This document shows, piece after piece, positions 16,561-25,233 of a stretch of DNA of 64,000 bases (position 1 is the first letter of the stretch; each line of letters begins with the position of its first letter). This DNA is from Nocardia australiensis (lineage in GTDB: Bacteria > Actinomycetota > Actinomycetes > Mycobacteriales > Mycobacteriaceae): assembly GCF_020733705.1 (NCBI RefSeq), contig NZ_JAJFZM010000017.1:616356-680355 (forward strand), written 5' to 3'. A model generated the notes under the pieces. That model saw only the letters and a list, made by a program, of their open reading frames with translations. It did no database searches and was not told where the DNA came from. Both the position numbers and the translations under genes were made by a program.

Positions 16561-17996
16561 TAGGACTTTGTTAGGTTTGTCACTGCGTGCCCTCTCGAGT
16601 TCTGGTGGGTTTCTCGAGACCATGTCCGGTGTGGATACCGGTGAGCTGGCCCGAGTCGATGAGTTGCTGGATTCGTTTGTCGGTGAGGTGTTCGCGTCGC
16701 TGACGCGCAAGGATCGGGTGGCCACTGCCGGGGTGTATGTGCGTGGGTTGATGCTGGACGGTAAGCGCAAGTCGATGCAGCCGATGGCGCAGCGGTTGGG
16801 GACTGACCATCAGCGACTGCAGCAGTTCGTCACGACCTCGCCGTGGGATGTGGTTCCGGTGCGGAAAGTTTTGTCCCGCAACGCATGTGAGGTGATCACG
16901 CCGCAGGCGTGGGCGCTGGACGACACGGGGTTCGCCAAGGACGGTGACTCCTCGCCGTGTGTGGCCCGGCAGTATTCGGGCACCCTGGGCAAGGTCGGCA
17001 ACTGCCAGGTCGCCGTCAGCGTGCACGGGGTGACCGACACCGCGTCCGCGCCGCTGGACTGGCGGCTGTTCATGCCCGAGAGCTGGGACGACGCTACTGC
17101 GGAAACACCGGCCGAGCAGGCGGCGATCGCGGCGCGCCGCGCCAAGGCCGCGATCCCCGACGGTGAGCGTCATCGCCGTAAATGGGAGATGGCGTTGGAA
17201 ATGATCGACGAACTCCTCGAATGGGGCCGCGCCGCGCCCCCGGTCGTCGTGGCCGACGCCGGCTACGGCGACGCCACGGAGTTCCGCACCGGCCTGTCCG
17301 ATCGATGCCTGCCCTACGTCGTGGCGGTCAAGGGTGCCACCACCGTCCAGCCCGGCCAGGCGCAACCGGTAACCCCGCCCCCGCCGCCGAGGGGACGCCC
17401 ACCCAAACCCCGCTACCCCGATCCGCCGGTGACCTGCAAGGACATGGTCGTAGCGGCTGGGCCCACAGCGTTGCGGGAGGTGACCTGGCGCCACGGCAGC
17501 AAATCCGGCCCCGGCAACCCCGGCGCCGCGATGACCTCGAAGTTCACCGCGATCCGCGTCCGGCCCGCGAGCCGGTTCATCACCCGCGCCGACGACGGCA
17601 GTGCGCCCGAAGCCTGGCTGATCGCCGAATGGCCCACCGGCACAAAAGAACCCACCGACTACTGGCTGTCCACCCTCCCGTCCGAAACACCCATCACCGA
17701 ACTCGTGCGACTGGCGAAAATCCGCTGGCGCATCGAACACGACTACCGCGAACTCAAAGACGCGCTCGGCCTGGACCACTTCGAAGGACGCTCCTGGCTC
17801 GGCTGGCACCACCACGCCACCCTCGTCACCGCCGCGCACTTGTTCCTCACCACCCTCCGGCTCACGAACCCAAAAGCACGTGGGCAGGACTGACCCTCTA
17901 CGGCATCCTCCGCAAACTCCAACGCGCCCTTGTCATCTGGATCGGCACCTGCCCACTCTGCCACCACACCTTCCCCACCTAACAAAGTCCTACTAG
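16557..17996 (+). mobile_element. IS701-family insertion sequence flanked by CTAG duplications
   Basis: CTAGTAGGACTTTGTTAGGT (16557-16576) and its exact reverse complement at 17977-17996 bound the element; CTAG on both sides is the expected four-base target duplication for this family. It inserted at the junction of the IS630 end, so it is younger than or as young as that element. Confidence 0.88.
16622..17982 (+). pseudogene. IS701-family transposase, frameshifted near the C-terminus
   Basis: Starts MSGVDTGELARVDELLDSFV. Typical IS701 motifs: ALDDTGFAKDGDSSPCVARQ, then VVVADAGYGDATEFR and the late IRWRIEHDYRELKDALGLDH with the catalytic Glu. The first frame stops at 17893 (ARGQD), while the expected end GLTLYGILRKLQRALVIWIG, then TCPLCHHTFPT, follows in the next frame and stops at 17982 within the TIR. 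One missing base near 17878 explains this. The catalytic core is complete, so the element may be intact in reality. Confidence 0.85.
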
Positions 17997-18062
17997 TGTC
18001 CTGCGCCTGAAATCCGTTGAAGATATTTTGCGAGTGATTCCAGGATCTCCTCCGCCGTCTTG
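17997..18062 (-). pseudogene. C-terminal end of an older IS630 transposase, interrupted by the ISL3 element
   Basis: On the minus strand KTAEEILESLAKYLQRISGA, then GH-stop, is the exact type of C-terminus seen in the intact IS630, and CTAGTGTCCTGCGCCTGAAA is its terminal repeat. The rest of this gene is at 20510-20717, on the far side of the ISL3 element. Confidence 0.8.
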
Positions 18063-18115
18063 ACGACGCTCATCGAATCTGGCTCTGTCGCAGTTTTCGT
18101 GAAATGCGTTGATGT

Positions 18116-18805
18116 TCAGGCGATGTAGGTGTCGATGAGCTCGATATCCGGGATGCTGGACAGTTGCGCCCAGGCTTGGATGGTGGCGGTGAGGGCGAGT
18201 GCGAGGCCGTAGAGGACATGCAGGCCGCCGTGGTTGGCGATGACGGCGTCTTGTTTGGTGAAGGCGCGGTGTTTGCGGGCCAGGGCGAGCAGGTCGGTGG
18301 CCGCGCGTTCACCGGTCCAGTGCCCGGCGGGCAGCCGGGTCGCGATAGCGAGACCCTGTGGGGCATTGGGGTTTCCGCGGGCAAGCCAGTCGTCGAGCAG
18401 ACTGGCAGCGACACCGATGGTGCCAGCGACGGTGGCGCCGTCGCGGTCGGCTGCGGTGGGCGGTATCGCGTCCAGCAGAGCGGTCGCGCGCGTGGCGTCA
18501 CCGCTGATGAGGGCTGTGACGATAGTACGCAAGGTGGTGAGGGTGTTGTCGCGAGCGACGCCGACCGGGGTGGATTGGATCATGTTGTGGCGCTCGATGG
18601 CTCGGGCGAACGCGGCCTGTAGCGTGTCCGGGTCGGTGCCGTCGAGGTTGTCGACGTCGATACCTTCCTCGGCCAGAAACGGCGCCATCTCGCGCAGCAT
18701 GTCCTGCGCGAGACCGGGAGTGCGCTGGATCTGAGGGAATCCGGGGGCCGGTTCGGGTGCGGGTCGTCGCATGTTCGCCACCCGGCCCATCCTGCCAGCT
18801 GTCAT
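18116..18805 (-). CDS. Passenger gene of the ISL3 element, unknown function
   Basis: 229 residues, Ala-rich, mostly helical, with no signal peptide. The N-terminal part reads PAPGFPQIQRTPGLAQDMLR, then MAPFLAEEGIDVDNLDGTDP; the middle carries helical repeats (TALISGDATRATALLDAIPP) and the C-terminal part is hydrophobic (GLHVLYGLALALTATIQAWA). It starts 12 bases after the transposase stop, in the same direction and inside the IS ends, so it moves with the element. The codon use is like the transposase. I do not recognise a family. Confidence 0.65.
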   Translation of the reverse strand: MTAGRMGRVANMRRPAPEPAPGFPQIQRTPGLAQDMLREMAPFLAEEGIDVDNLDGTDPDTLQAAFARAIERHNMIQSTPVGVARDNTLTTLRTIVTALISGDATRATALLDAIPPTAADRDGATVAGTIGVAASLLDDWLARGNPNAPQGLAIATRLPAGHWTGERAATDLLALARKHRAFTKQDAVIANHGGLHVLYGLALALTATIQAWAQLSSIPDIELIDTYIA

Positions 18806-18817
18806 CAGGGGTTGTGG

Positions 18818-20398
18818 TCAGTTGGGGTGCAGGACACGTTTGCGCAGCAAGTCCAGGCCCGCCCGGCCGAACATTTGCCGTTTGAGCATTTTAATCCTGT
18901 TCACGGTGCCCTCGACCGCGCCGGAACTGTGCGGCAGGCTCAGCCCGTTGATGACGGCATCGAGGTCGTTGCCCAGGCCGCGGGCGAAGCTGCGCAACGC
19001 GGGCGCGCCGGTGCCGATGACTGTGGTGATCCATGGTTGCAGCCGCCCGCTGCCGATGCGGGTGCCCATGATGTCGGCGAATTCGCGCACCTGCCGGTGT
19101 GTGAGGGCCAGGGTCCGGCTGCGGGCAAGGACCTGTTTGAGCTCCCGCTGCTCGTTGCTGGTGAGGCGGTCGGGGCGACAGGTCATCCACCGGGTGACCT
19201 GTCGGACCGTGGGCGCCGCCGGGATGGGTGGTGGCGGCGGCAGATGCTCCCGGAACGGCTGTATATACCGGCGGACCGTCTTGGCGCTGCCGCGATAACC
19301 AAGAGCTATGATCTCGGTGGTGAGCGCGGCGGCGTCGCTGCAGCCGGCGGTGAGGCGTTCGTGCAGATAGGCCTTGAACGGATCGAGCAGGCTGCCTCGG
19401 GCTCGGGCTTCGACCAGCAGCTGATCGCCGTGCCCGGCTCGGGCGAAGCGCCGCACCGTTTTCCGGTCCAGCCCCAACTCCCGGCTGATCGCCGAAATGC
19501 TGTCACCGCGCTCGATGCGGGCCCGCACCATGGCGTGCCGTTCCTGGGTCCGCGTCGCCAACCGACCCTCTAGCGGCCCGGTCTGCCCCACGGCGATCGG
19601 TACCGCCGGAACTGTCTGCGCCGCAGTAGCATCGGGGTCGGGTCGCAACGCAGCCCGTTCGGCGACAACAGTCTTGTCGACCGCTTGGGCGAGGTTGTGC
19701 CACAAATGCCAGCGGTCAGCGACCTGGATTGCATCCGGTGCTCCGGCCCGGATTCCTTCAGCATAGGCGCCTGCCCGGTCGCGGCACACGACCTCGACCC
19801 CGGCACGCTCACTCAGCCATGCCGCCAGCGTGGCGGCAGTGCGATCGGCCAGCACCTCGATCGGCCGATGCGATTGCATGTCGACCACCACCGTTCCATA
19901 GACGTGTCCGCGACGGATCGCGAAATCGTCGACGCCGAGCACCGCGAGCTGTTCGACCGGCGGGTCCGGCAGTGCACGCACCAACCGCAGCAGGGTGTCC
20001 CGGCTCGCCGCGACCCGCAGCCGCACTGCCAGCCGGGACCCAGCACGTCCGGCCAGCGCCAGCCCGATGCTCGACAGCATCGACGCCAACTGGTTCGTGC
20101 GTCGCGCCCACTTCGCTGTCAACCCGTCGACCTGCTCGACGAAAGTCTTTGTCGCGCAATCGCTGTTCGGACAGAAGAACCTCCGCACCCGCAGCTGTAA
20201 CACGACCGCGCGGCCGGAGATCGCCGTGTCGGCCAGCCGCCGCGAGTAGCGCGAATGCACCCGCGCCGAACCGGTTTCGCAACCAGGACACCGGCCACTC
20301 GCTGCGGCCACCACCGCATCGACCACAACCCCGTCTCCTTCGCTTCGAACATCACCGATCACCACACCATCCAAGTGCGGCAACAACATTCGAAGCAC
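18818..20398 (-). CDS. ISL3-family transposase
   Basis: 526 residues, apparently complete. The N-terminal zinc-binding region has CPGCETGSARVHSRYSRRLA and FFCPNSDCATKTFVEQ; the DDE domain includes LAVLGVDDFAIRRGHVYGTV (Asp), RDRAGAYAEGIRAGAPDAIQ with VADRWHLWHNL (second Asp) and the end SSGAVEGTVNRIKMLKRQMF (Glu). An HTH of the form SISAISRELGLDRKTVRRF lies between. Length and motif order fit actinobacterial ISL3 enzymes. Confidence 0.93.
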   Translation of the reverse strand: MLRMLLPHLDGVVIGDVRSEGDGVVVDAVVAAASGRCPGCETGSARVHSRYSRRLADTAISGRAVVLQLRVRRFFCPNSDCATKTFVEQVDGLTAKWARRTNQLASMLSSIGLALAGRAGSRLAVRLRVAASRDTLLRLVRALPDPPVEQLAVLGVDDFAIRRGHVYGTVVVDMQSHRPIEVLADRTAATLAAWLSERAGVEVVCRDRAGAYAEGIRAGAPDAIQVADRWHLWHNLAQAVDKTVVAERAALRPDPDATAAQTVPAVPIAVGQTGPLEGRLATRTQERHAMVRARIERGDSISAISRELGLDRKTVRRFARAGHGDQLLVEARARGSLLDPFKAYLHERLTAGCSDAAALTTEIIALGYRGSAKTVRRYIQPFREHLPPPPPIPAAPTVRQVTRWMTCRPDRLTSNEQRELKQVLARSRTLALTHRQVREFADIMGTRIGSGRLQPWITTVIGTGAPALRSFARGLGNDLDAVINGLSLPHSSGAVEGTVNRIKMLKRQMFGRAGLDLLRKRVLHPN

Positions 20399-20509
20399 AT
20401 CACCAACGCACGCCCGCCACCATCACCCGCGACGACCCCGATCCGGCGGCAACACGCCGAACAGCACCATCACGAAAACTGCGACAGAGCCAGATTCAGC
20501 GAGCGCCGT

Positions 20510-20717
20510 CAGTCTTGCGCCAGACGAAAGGCTTCGGGTCAGTGTTCCACTGCTCGATCCACGCAGTGATGTCTTTGTTCAGCGCCACAACACCTTTATG
20601 GACCCCTCGGCGAAGGAGTTGGTCGGTGAGGAAACCGAACCAACGCTCGACCTTGATTGAGCCATGACGACCCAGTCGGGTGAAATGCATATGGAACCGA
20701 GGATATCGGCCCGCTTT
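20510..20717 (-). pseudogene. Middle part of the older IS630 transposase
   Basis: Minus-strand frame RFHMHFTRLGRHGSIKVERW, then FGFLTDQLLRRGVHKGVVAL and WIEQWNTDPKPFVWRKT matches the last third of the IS630 DDE domain. It continues at 17997-18062 after the ISL3 insertion. The 5' two thirds are gone, replaced at about 20717 by a GTGGGGTTTCCGTGGGG block. Confidence 0.8.
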
Positions 20718-20782
20718 CGAAGAAGCTGGTCAAACCAGAATGCAAAACGTGGGGTTTCCGTGGGGTCGAGCCAAATAGAACA

Positions 20783-20813
20783 GGTCAGGCCCGGTTAGCA
20801 ACCGGGCCTGACC
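20783..20813 (+). terminator. Conserved hairpin upstream of a double-HTH gene
   Basis: GGTCAGGCCCGGT pairs with ACCGGGCCTGACC across 5 bases, 11 bases before the GTG of the HTH gene. A GTGGGGTTTCCGTGGGG block precedes it. The same arrangement occurs at 36.6 kb. Confidence 0.65.
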
Positions 20814-20824
20814 CGCATTTATGG

Positions 20825-21277
20825 GTGGACCTTGGGGGAGCTTACTACAACACGAACATGCAGGTAGAAGCGCTGGAGCAGTTGCTGGCGGCGCTGCCCG
20901 ACCCCGACGGACCAGCCCCTGCACCGACCAAGCGGCCTAGTCCAGCCCGGCCCCACCAACTCCAACGACGCCTCACCACCAAACAGCGCGCCGAGATCAC
21001 TGCCGCATACGATGCCGGAGCCTCCACCAAACAGCTCGCCATCCAGTGGCAACTCGCCAAAGCCAGCATCCTCTCCATCCTGCGCGACGCGGGTACCCAC
21101 ATCCGGGAGCAACGGCGACTCAGCGAAGACCAAATCGACCACGCCGTCACCAGCTACCAGCACGGCGAGTCGCTGAACCGCATCGGCGATCGGTTGAACG
21201 TCGCCCACACCACCGTTCGGTCGGCACTCGAACGCCGCGGAATCCCAAGGCGTGATAGCCACGGCCGGTCCCGGTGA
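20825..21277 (+). CDS. Double helix-turn-helix protein, dispersed family member 1
   Basis: 150 residues from GTG. The N-terminal DLGGAYYNTNMQVEALEQLL is shared with members at 36.7 and 52.2 kb, followed by a Pro-rich linker and two HTH motifs: TTKQRAEITAAYDAGASTKQ with LAIQWQLAKASILSILRDAG, then QIDHAVTSYQHGESLNRIGD with RLNVAHTTVRSALERRGIPR. It ends RDSHGRSR. The two-HTH layout resembles the DNA-binding C-terminal region of resolvases, without a catalytic domain. This is the most divergent of five paralogues here. Function unknown; probably a DNA-binding protein of an integrative element. Confidence 0.7.
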   Translation: MDLGGAYYNTNMQVEALEQLLAALPDPDGPAPAPTKRPSPARPHQLQRRLTTKQRAEITAAYDAGASTKQLAIQWQLAKASILSILRDAGTHIREQRRLSEDQIDHAVTSYQHGESLNRIGDRLNVAHTTVRSALERRGIPRRDSHGRSR

Positions 21278-21376
21278 CCGTGCCGGTAGCAGAACAAAAT
21301 TCGGATATCCGCTGGCTCGCTTATGTACCACCCCGGCAGCCAGGTCACCTGCTTGTTGTCAGCCAGCGCTGGGGAT

Positions 21377-21718
21377 TTAGGACCGTCCCCCGAAGACGGT
21401 GATGTCGTCCAATGCGTCTTCGACGCGACCACCGATGATCGGGTCGTTGACGAGTTCGCGTAGCGCAGGAACGACGCGGTCGGTGTCGATGGCCCTGTGA
21501 ATACGCACGATGTGTCCCAGGGCCGTCACCGCACCGGAGCGAACATTGGGGTCCGGATTCTCGAGCAGGGCGAGCGCGCGGTCGGTGACCCATCCGCCAT
21601 CAGGGTCGTGAAGAGCCAACCGCAGTATGGCCTGCGAAACCGCCAGGTTGTCGTCCGAATCGAGCATCGCGATCGCCTCGTTCCGGCCGATCGGTTCGAG
21701 GCTTTGGTACGTACTCAC
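21377..21718 (-). CDS. HEAT-repeat protein, probable immunity protein
   Basis: 113 residues from a GTG at 21718 whose GTGA overlaps the stop of the toxin gene. Helical repeats such as NLAVSQAILRLALHDPDGGW, then DPNVRSGAVTALGHIVRIHR and DTDRVVPALRELVNDP are HEAT/PBS-like. Small HEAT proteins coupled to the 3' end of polymorphic toxin genes are standard immunity candidates. The toxin upstream is broken, so this may be an orphan immunity gene that still protects against kin. Confidence 0.75.
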   Translation of the reverse strand: MSTYQSLEPIGRNEAIAMLDSDDNLAVSQAILRLALHDPDGGWVTDRALALLENPDPNVRSGAVTALGHIVRIHRAIDTDRVVPALRELVNDPIIGGRVEDALDDITVFGGRS

Positions 21719-22644
21719 AGCGGCTTGCCCTTCCTGTTCACCACGCCCGCCTTGATCAGGGCGTTCTGCATCTCCTGTGTCAGCTCGTCCCATGCACGTT
21801 TGTGGCCATGGAAGATCCCCGATTCCGGATACGTCTCATCGAACACGTCGAACTCCCCAGTTTCGGAGTCATAGCCTACGCGGCGGGAGGAGGTGGGCTT
21901 GATCTGTACAGACTTGCCCAGTGTCTCCTGCGGATGCGTCGGCTCCGGCGCAGCGTTACCTCGTTGCTCTGGACCATGTTTCGGAGAAGGCTCGAAGGTC
22001 AGCTTCTTCTCTTCACCATCAATTGCGACCTACAACGCGATGATCGCCGCGAGCTTGGCGAGGGACTCGGTGAGATCGGGGACCTTGCCGAAGGCGTCGA
22101 TAACGCCGACGGCGACGCTCGCGGCCAGCGTGACCTCGAGGATCTGGAAGAGACGTTTCGTCGTGTAGAGGCCGCGCAGGGTCGCGATCGTCTCCTCGAC
22201 CGCGAGTGCGACACCACCGCCAGCGACAGCGACAGCGATACTCCCGCCGAAGCTGAAGATCGCACCAACGATGGCGCCGGTGACCAACAGCCCGACAGCC
22301 CAGGCGAAGGTCGTCATCGCCGTCTTGATGCCGTCACCGACTTCGACTGTCGAGCTGTGATAGTCCGCGACTGGGGCGGCGACGTTGGTGGACGCGGAGA
22401 CCAGGAGGTCGGCGCTGGATTTCAGTGTGCCGAAGTGTTCCTGGATGATCGTGCGGTTCTCGGTGGCGTCCATATTGTCGAACAACGCGGAGATCGTGGC
22501 GATCTTCGCGGGTGCGCCGGTGATGGTGGCATGGGTGGAGAAGGTCTTCCACGTGGTGGCGGCCTTCGACAGCTTGTCGACGTCGCCGTTGGGAAGTTTC
22601 TCGAAGGTACCGACGATCTTCGAGGTGAGTGCTCGGATACGCCG
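21715..22644 (-). pseudogene. Polymorphic toxin of the ESX/WXG type, 5'-truncated and with an in-frame stop
   Basis: The frame from 22644 down reads LTSKIVGTFEKLPNGDVDKL and a hydrophobic pair of helices (GLLVTGAIVGAIFSFGGSIA), homologous to the protein at 46.3-47.6 kb over about 200 residues. It then meets TAG at 22030-22032, and continues in the same frame to a different C-terminal domain: SSRRVGYDSETGEFDVFDET, HGHKRAWDELTQEMQNALIK, AGVVNRKGKPL. This tail resembles the polymorphic toxin type 17 group (recalled from family knowledge, not searched). The N-terminal ~150 residues seen in the other locus are missing. The stop could be a point mutation or a base-call error. Confidence 0.75.
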
Positions 22645-22735
22645 CTAAACATATTTTTTTGCTCCAACCAGACGTCGTCGAAACCACCGTTTCCTCCCTT
22701 GGTTTTCCAGAACCAACCCGGGGTTGCGGATGGAG

Positions 22736-22750
22736 TAGACCGGTCGTATA
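22736..22750. promoter_or_regulatory. TetR operator-like site, hydrolase promoter
   Basis: TAGACCGGTCGTATA, about 55 bases before the hydrolase start. The core GACCGGTC is palindromic. The same core occurs before the PfpI-like gene (24373-24390), and a related site lies before the tetR gene. Confidence 0.55.
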
Positions 22751-22803
22751 GTCCTGGGTGTCGGAACACGACAGACACCGAACTCCCGGAAAGGGAAGGC
22801 ATT

Positions 22804-23640
22804 ATGGGACACATCAAGGTCGGCACGGAGAACAGCACCGACATCGAACTGCACTACGAGGACAAGGGGACCGGGCAGCCGGTCGTCCTCATCCACGGCT
22901 ACCCGCTGGACGGCAACTCCTGGGAAGGCCAGATTCCGGCCCTGCTGGCCGCCGGCCACCGGGTCATCACCTACGACCGGCGCGGCTTCGGCAAGTCCAG
23001 CCAGCCCTCCACCGGTTACGACTACGACACGTTCGCCGCCGACCTGAACACCGTCATGGAGACCCTCGACCTGCGCGACGCGGTCCTGGTCGGCTTCTCG
23101 ATGGGCACCGGCGAAGTCGCCCGCTACCTGTCCGTCTACGGCTCCGGCCGGGTCGCCAAGGCCGCTTTCCTCGCGTCGCTGGAGCCGTATCTGGCGATCA
23201 CCGACGACAATCCCGACGGCGCCGCCCCGCTCTCCTTCTTCGAGGGCGTCTCCGATGCGGTGAAGAAGGACCGCTATGCCTACTTCACCGGCTTCTACGC
23301 CGACTTCTTCAACCTCGACGAGAACCTGGGCACCCGGGTGAGCGAGGAGGCCGTGCGCAACGCCTGGAACGTGGCGGCCGGCGCGGGCCCGATCGCCTCG
23401 GCCGCCGCCCCGCTGACCTGGCCCACCGACTTCCGGGCCGACATCCCCCGGATCGACGTCCCCGCCCTGATCGTGCACGGCACGGGCGACCGTACCCTGC
23501 CCGTCGACGCCACCGGACGCCGCTTCGCCAAGGCCCTGCCCACCGCCAAGTACGTCGAGATCGACGGCGCGCCGCACGGACTGCTCACCACCCACACCGC
23601 CGAGGTCAACGAGATCCTTCTGGACTTCCTCGGCCGGTGA
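22804..23640 (+). CDS. Alpha/beta hydrolase of the non-haem chloroperoxidase/esterase type
   Basis: 278 residues. The start MGHIKVGTENSTDIELHYED follows GGGAAGG. Features: oxyanion HGYPLDGNSWEGQIP, nucleophile elbow GFSMGTGEVARYL (Ser), HGTGDRTLPV (Asp) and GAPHGLLTTH (His). This is the cofactor-free haloperoxidase branch, usually an esterase or perhydrolase in vivo. The codon use is more GC-rich and Streptomyces-like than in the surrounding genes, as in the next three genes; they look like one acquired cassette. Probably controlled by the adjacent TetR regulator. Confidence 0.92.
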   Translation: MGHIKVGTENSTDIELHYEDKGTGQPVVLIHGYPLDGNSWEGQIPALLAAGHRVITYDRRGFGKSSQPSTGYDYDTFAADLNTVMETLDLRDAVLVGFSMGTGEVARYLSVYGSGRVAKAAFLASLEPYLAITDDNPDGAAPLSFFEGVSDAVKKDRYAYFTGFYADFFNLDENLGTRVSEEAVRNAWNVAAGAGPIASAAAPLTWPTDFRADIPRIDVPALIVHGTGDRTLPVDATGRRFAKALPTAKYVEIDGAPHGLLTTHTAEVNEILLDFLGR

Positions 23641-23671
23641 CGCACCGAACGGTGCAGCAGCCGCCATCAAC

Positions 23672-23686
23672 TAGACGACCAGTCTA
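23672..23686. promoter_or_regulatory. TetR operator-like site, tetR promoter
   Basis: TAGACGACCAGTCTA is an imperfect inverted repeat (TAGAC/GTCTA type) 21 bases before the regulator ATG, with AGGTGATAGCCT, another short palindrome, next to it. Consistent with autoregulation. Confidence 0.6.
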
Positions 23687-23707
23687 ATAGGTGATAGCCT
23701 ATCACAC

Positions 23708-24295
23708 ATGAATAGGATTGAGAGCGACACTCGCGAGAGCATTCTCGGGGCCGCCCGAGAGATCCTGCCCCACAAAGGATTCGCGGCGGTGGGCATCAAT
23801 GAGATCCTCACCGCCGCCGGGGTCCCGAAGGGCTCCTTCTACCACTACTTCGGCTCCAAGGACGCTTTCGGTGAGGCGGTGATGCAGGACTACTACACCG
23901 AATATCTGGCGGAGATGGACCGCATCCTCGCCGAGCCGGGCCTGACCTCGGCAGAGCGGCTGATGAACTACTGGCAGCACTGGCGCGAGACACAGAGCGT
24001 CGACGAATGCCAGGGCAAGTGCCTGACCGTCAAACTGGCTGCGGAGGTATCCGACCTGTCGGAATCGATGCGGCTCGCGGTGAAGGAGGGCACCACCGGC
24101 ATGGTCGACCGGCTGGAACGGACGATCTCGGCCGGTCTGGAGGACGGGTCGCTCGCGATCGACGCCTCAGCCCGCGACACCGCCCAGGCCCTCTACTACA
24201 TGTGGCTCGGAGCGAGTCTCATGGCCAAGGCCAACCGCGACATCGGCCCCTTTGACGCGGCGATGATGGCCACTGGTCAATTGCTGCACCTGTAG
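23708..24295 (+). CDS. TetR-family regulator, cysteine-containing (NemR-like)
   Basis: 195 residues. HTH ESILGAAREILPHKGFAAVG, then INEILTAAGVPKGSFYHYFG. The C-terminal part has DECQGKCLTVKLAAEVSDLS, the Cys-containing stretch typical of the NemR-like group that senses electrophiles such as quinones and aldehydes. It is flanked by genes for a hydrolase, a DJ-1/PfpI protein and an NAD(P)-binding protein, and similar operator sequences precede three of the four transcripts, so it probably represses the whole cassette. Confidence 0.9.
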   Translation: MNRIESDTRESILGAAREILPHKGFAAVGINEILTAAGVPKGSFYHYFGSKDAFGEAVMQDYYTEYLAEMDRILAEPGLTSAERLMNYWQHWRETQSVDECQGKCLTVKLAAEVSDLSESMRLAVKEGTTGMVDRLERTISAGLEDGSLAIDASARDTAQALYYMWLGASLMAKANRDIGPFDAAMMATGQLLHL

Positions 24296-24372
24296 AGCAC
24301 GGAACGCAGAACCCGGCTACGCCCGGACCCCGAAGATCCGCCCGGATACCGGTCGTTTCCCACGTCTCGTCA

Positions 24373-24390
24373 GAGTCGACCGGTCTACTC
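24373..24390. promoter_or_regulatory. TetR operator-like site, PfpI promoter
   Basis: GAGTCGACCGGTCTACTC is nearly a perfect palindrome with the GACCGGTC core, 19 bases before the PfpI-like ATG. It matches the site before the hydrolase gene. Confidence 0.65.
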
Positions 24391-24408
24391 AAAGGAAGTG
24401 CATACACC

Positions 24409-25116
24409 ATGAAGATCCTCATCGTTCTCACCTCGCACGACGAACTCGGCACCACCGGCCGCAAGACCGGCTTCTGGCTGGAGGAACTCGCCGCCCCCTA
24501 CTACCGCTTCAAGGAAGCCGGAGCCGAAGTCGTACTCGCCTCCCCCAAGGGCGGCAGGCCGCCCCTGGACCCCAAGAGCAACGAACCCGCCTTCCAGACC
24601 GACGAGACCCGCCGCTTCGAGGCCGACCCCGAGGCGATGGCGGCCCTCGCCCACACCGTCCGTCTCGACTCCGTCTCCGCCGACGACTTCGACACCGTCT
24701 TCTACCCCGGCGGCCACGGCCCCCTGTGGGACCTGGCCGAAGACCCCACCTCCGTCCGGCTCATCGAAACCGTCCTGCGCGCGGGCAAGCCCCTCGCCCT
24801 GGTCTGCCACGCCCCCGGCACCATGCGTCATGCCACCAACCCCGACGGCACCCCCCTCGTCCACGGCCGGAAGGTCACCGGCTTCACCAACGGCGAGGAA
24901 GCCGACGCTGGCCTGACCGACGTCGTCCCCTTCCTCGTCGAGGACGAACTCAAGAAGCTCGGCGCCGACTACTCCAAGACCGAGAACTGGCAGCCCTACG
25001 TCGTCATCGACGGCCTCCTCATCACCGGCCAGAGCCCCGCATCCTCCGGCCCCGCCGCCGACGCCCTCCTCACCCTCCTCACCCTGGTCAACCAGGTCGA
25101 CGACGCCCGCGCATAA
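24409..25116 (+). CDS. DJ-1/PfpI-family type 1 glutamine-amidotransferase-like protein
   Basis: 235 residues. MKILIVLTSHDELGTTGRKT with GFWLEELAAPYYRFKEAGAE, then FYPGGHGPLWDLAEDP and the nucleophile elbow ALVCHAPGTMRHA (Cys), is the Hsp31/YhbO-like branch of the DJ-1 superfamily, which includes glyoxalase III/deglycase-type enzymes acting on methylglyoxal and similar aldehydes. Length fits. A GGAAG ribosome site precedes the ATG. It fits an electrophile-stress cassette with the NemR-like regulator. Confidence 0.92.
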   Translation: MKILIVLTSHDELGTTGRKTGFWLEELAAPYYRFKEAGAEVVLASPKGGRPPLDPKSNEPAFQTDETRRFEADPEAMAALAHTVRLDSVSADDFDTVFYPGGHGPLWDLAEDPTSVRLIETVLRAGKPLALVCHAPGTMRHATNPDGTPLVHGRKVTGFTNGEEADAGLTDVVPFLVEDELKKLGADYSKTENWQPYVVIDGLLITGQSPASSGPAADALLTLLTLVNQVDDARA

Positions 25117-25233
25117 CCCACCCCGCAACCGCCCGGCACACAGAACACCGCCCCCGGCCACCACCGGATGCACCCGGACTCACACCCCCACGCCGCCTGC
25201 TCCGGCCGGCACCGATCAAGGAGAGCGACACCA

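Larger units (their letters stand above)
18063..20509 (-). mobile_element. ISL3-family insertion sequence with a passenger gene
   Basis: The ends contain a 22-base perfect inverted repeat beginning GGCTCTGTCGCAGTTTTCGT, extended outward by a further similar segment (ACGRCGCTC then GAATCT). The flanks CCGTCTTG (18055-18062) and CAGTCTTG (20510-20517) agree at 7 of 8 bases, the target size for ISL3. It holds a transposase gene and a second ORF downstream in the same direction. It splits an IS630 transposase. Confidence 0.85.

Noticed and set aside
15230..17893. An 887-codon open frame that would fuse two transposases
   Set aside because: Each half has its own terminal repeats and start; the fusion arises because a missing base near 16475 lets the IS630 frame run past its own end into the IS701 frame.
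21802..23640. A 612-codon plus-strand frame across the toxin relic and the hydrolase
   Set aside because: Only the part from 22804 is coding (hydrolase with ribosome site). The upstream part is antisense to the toxin relic.
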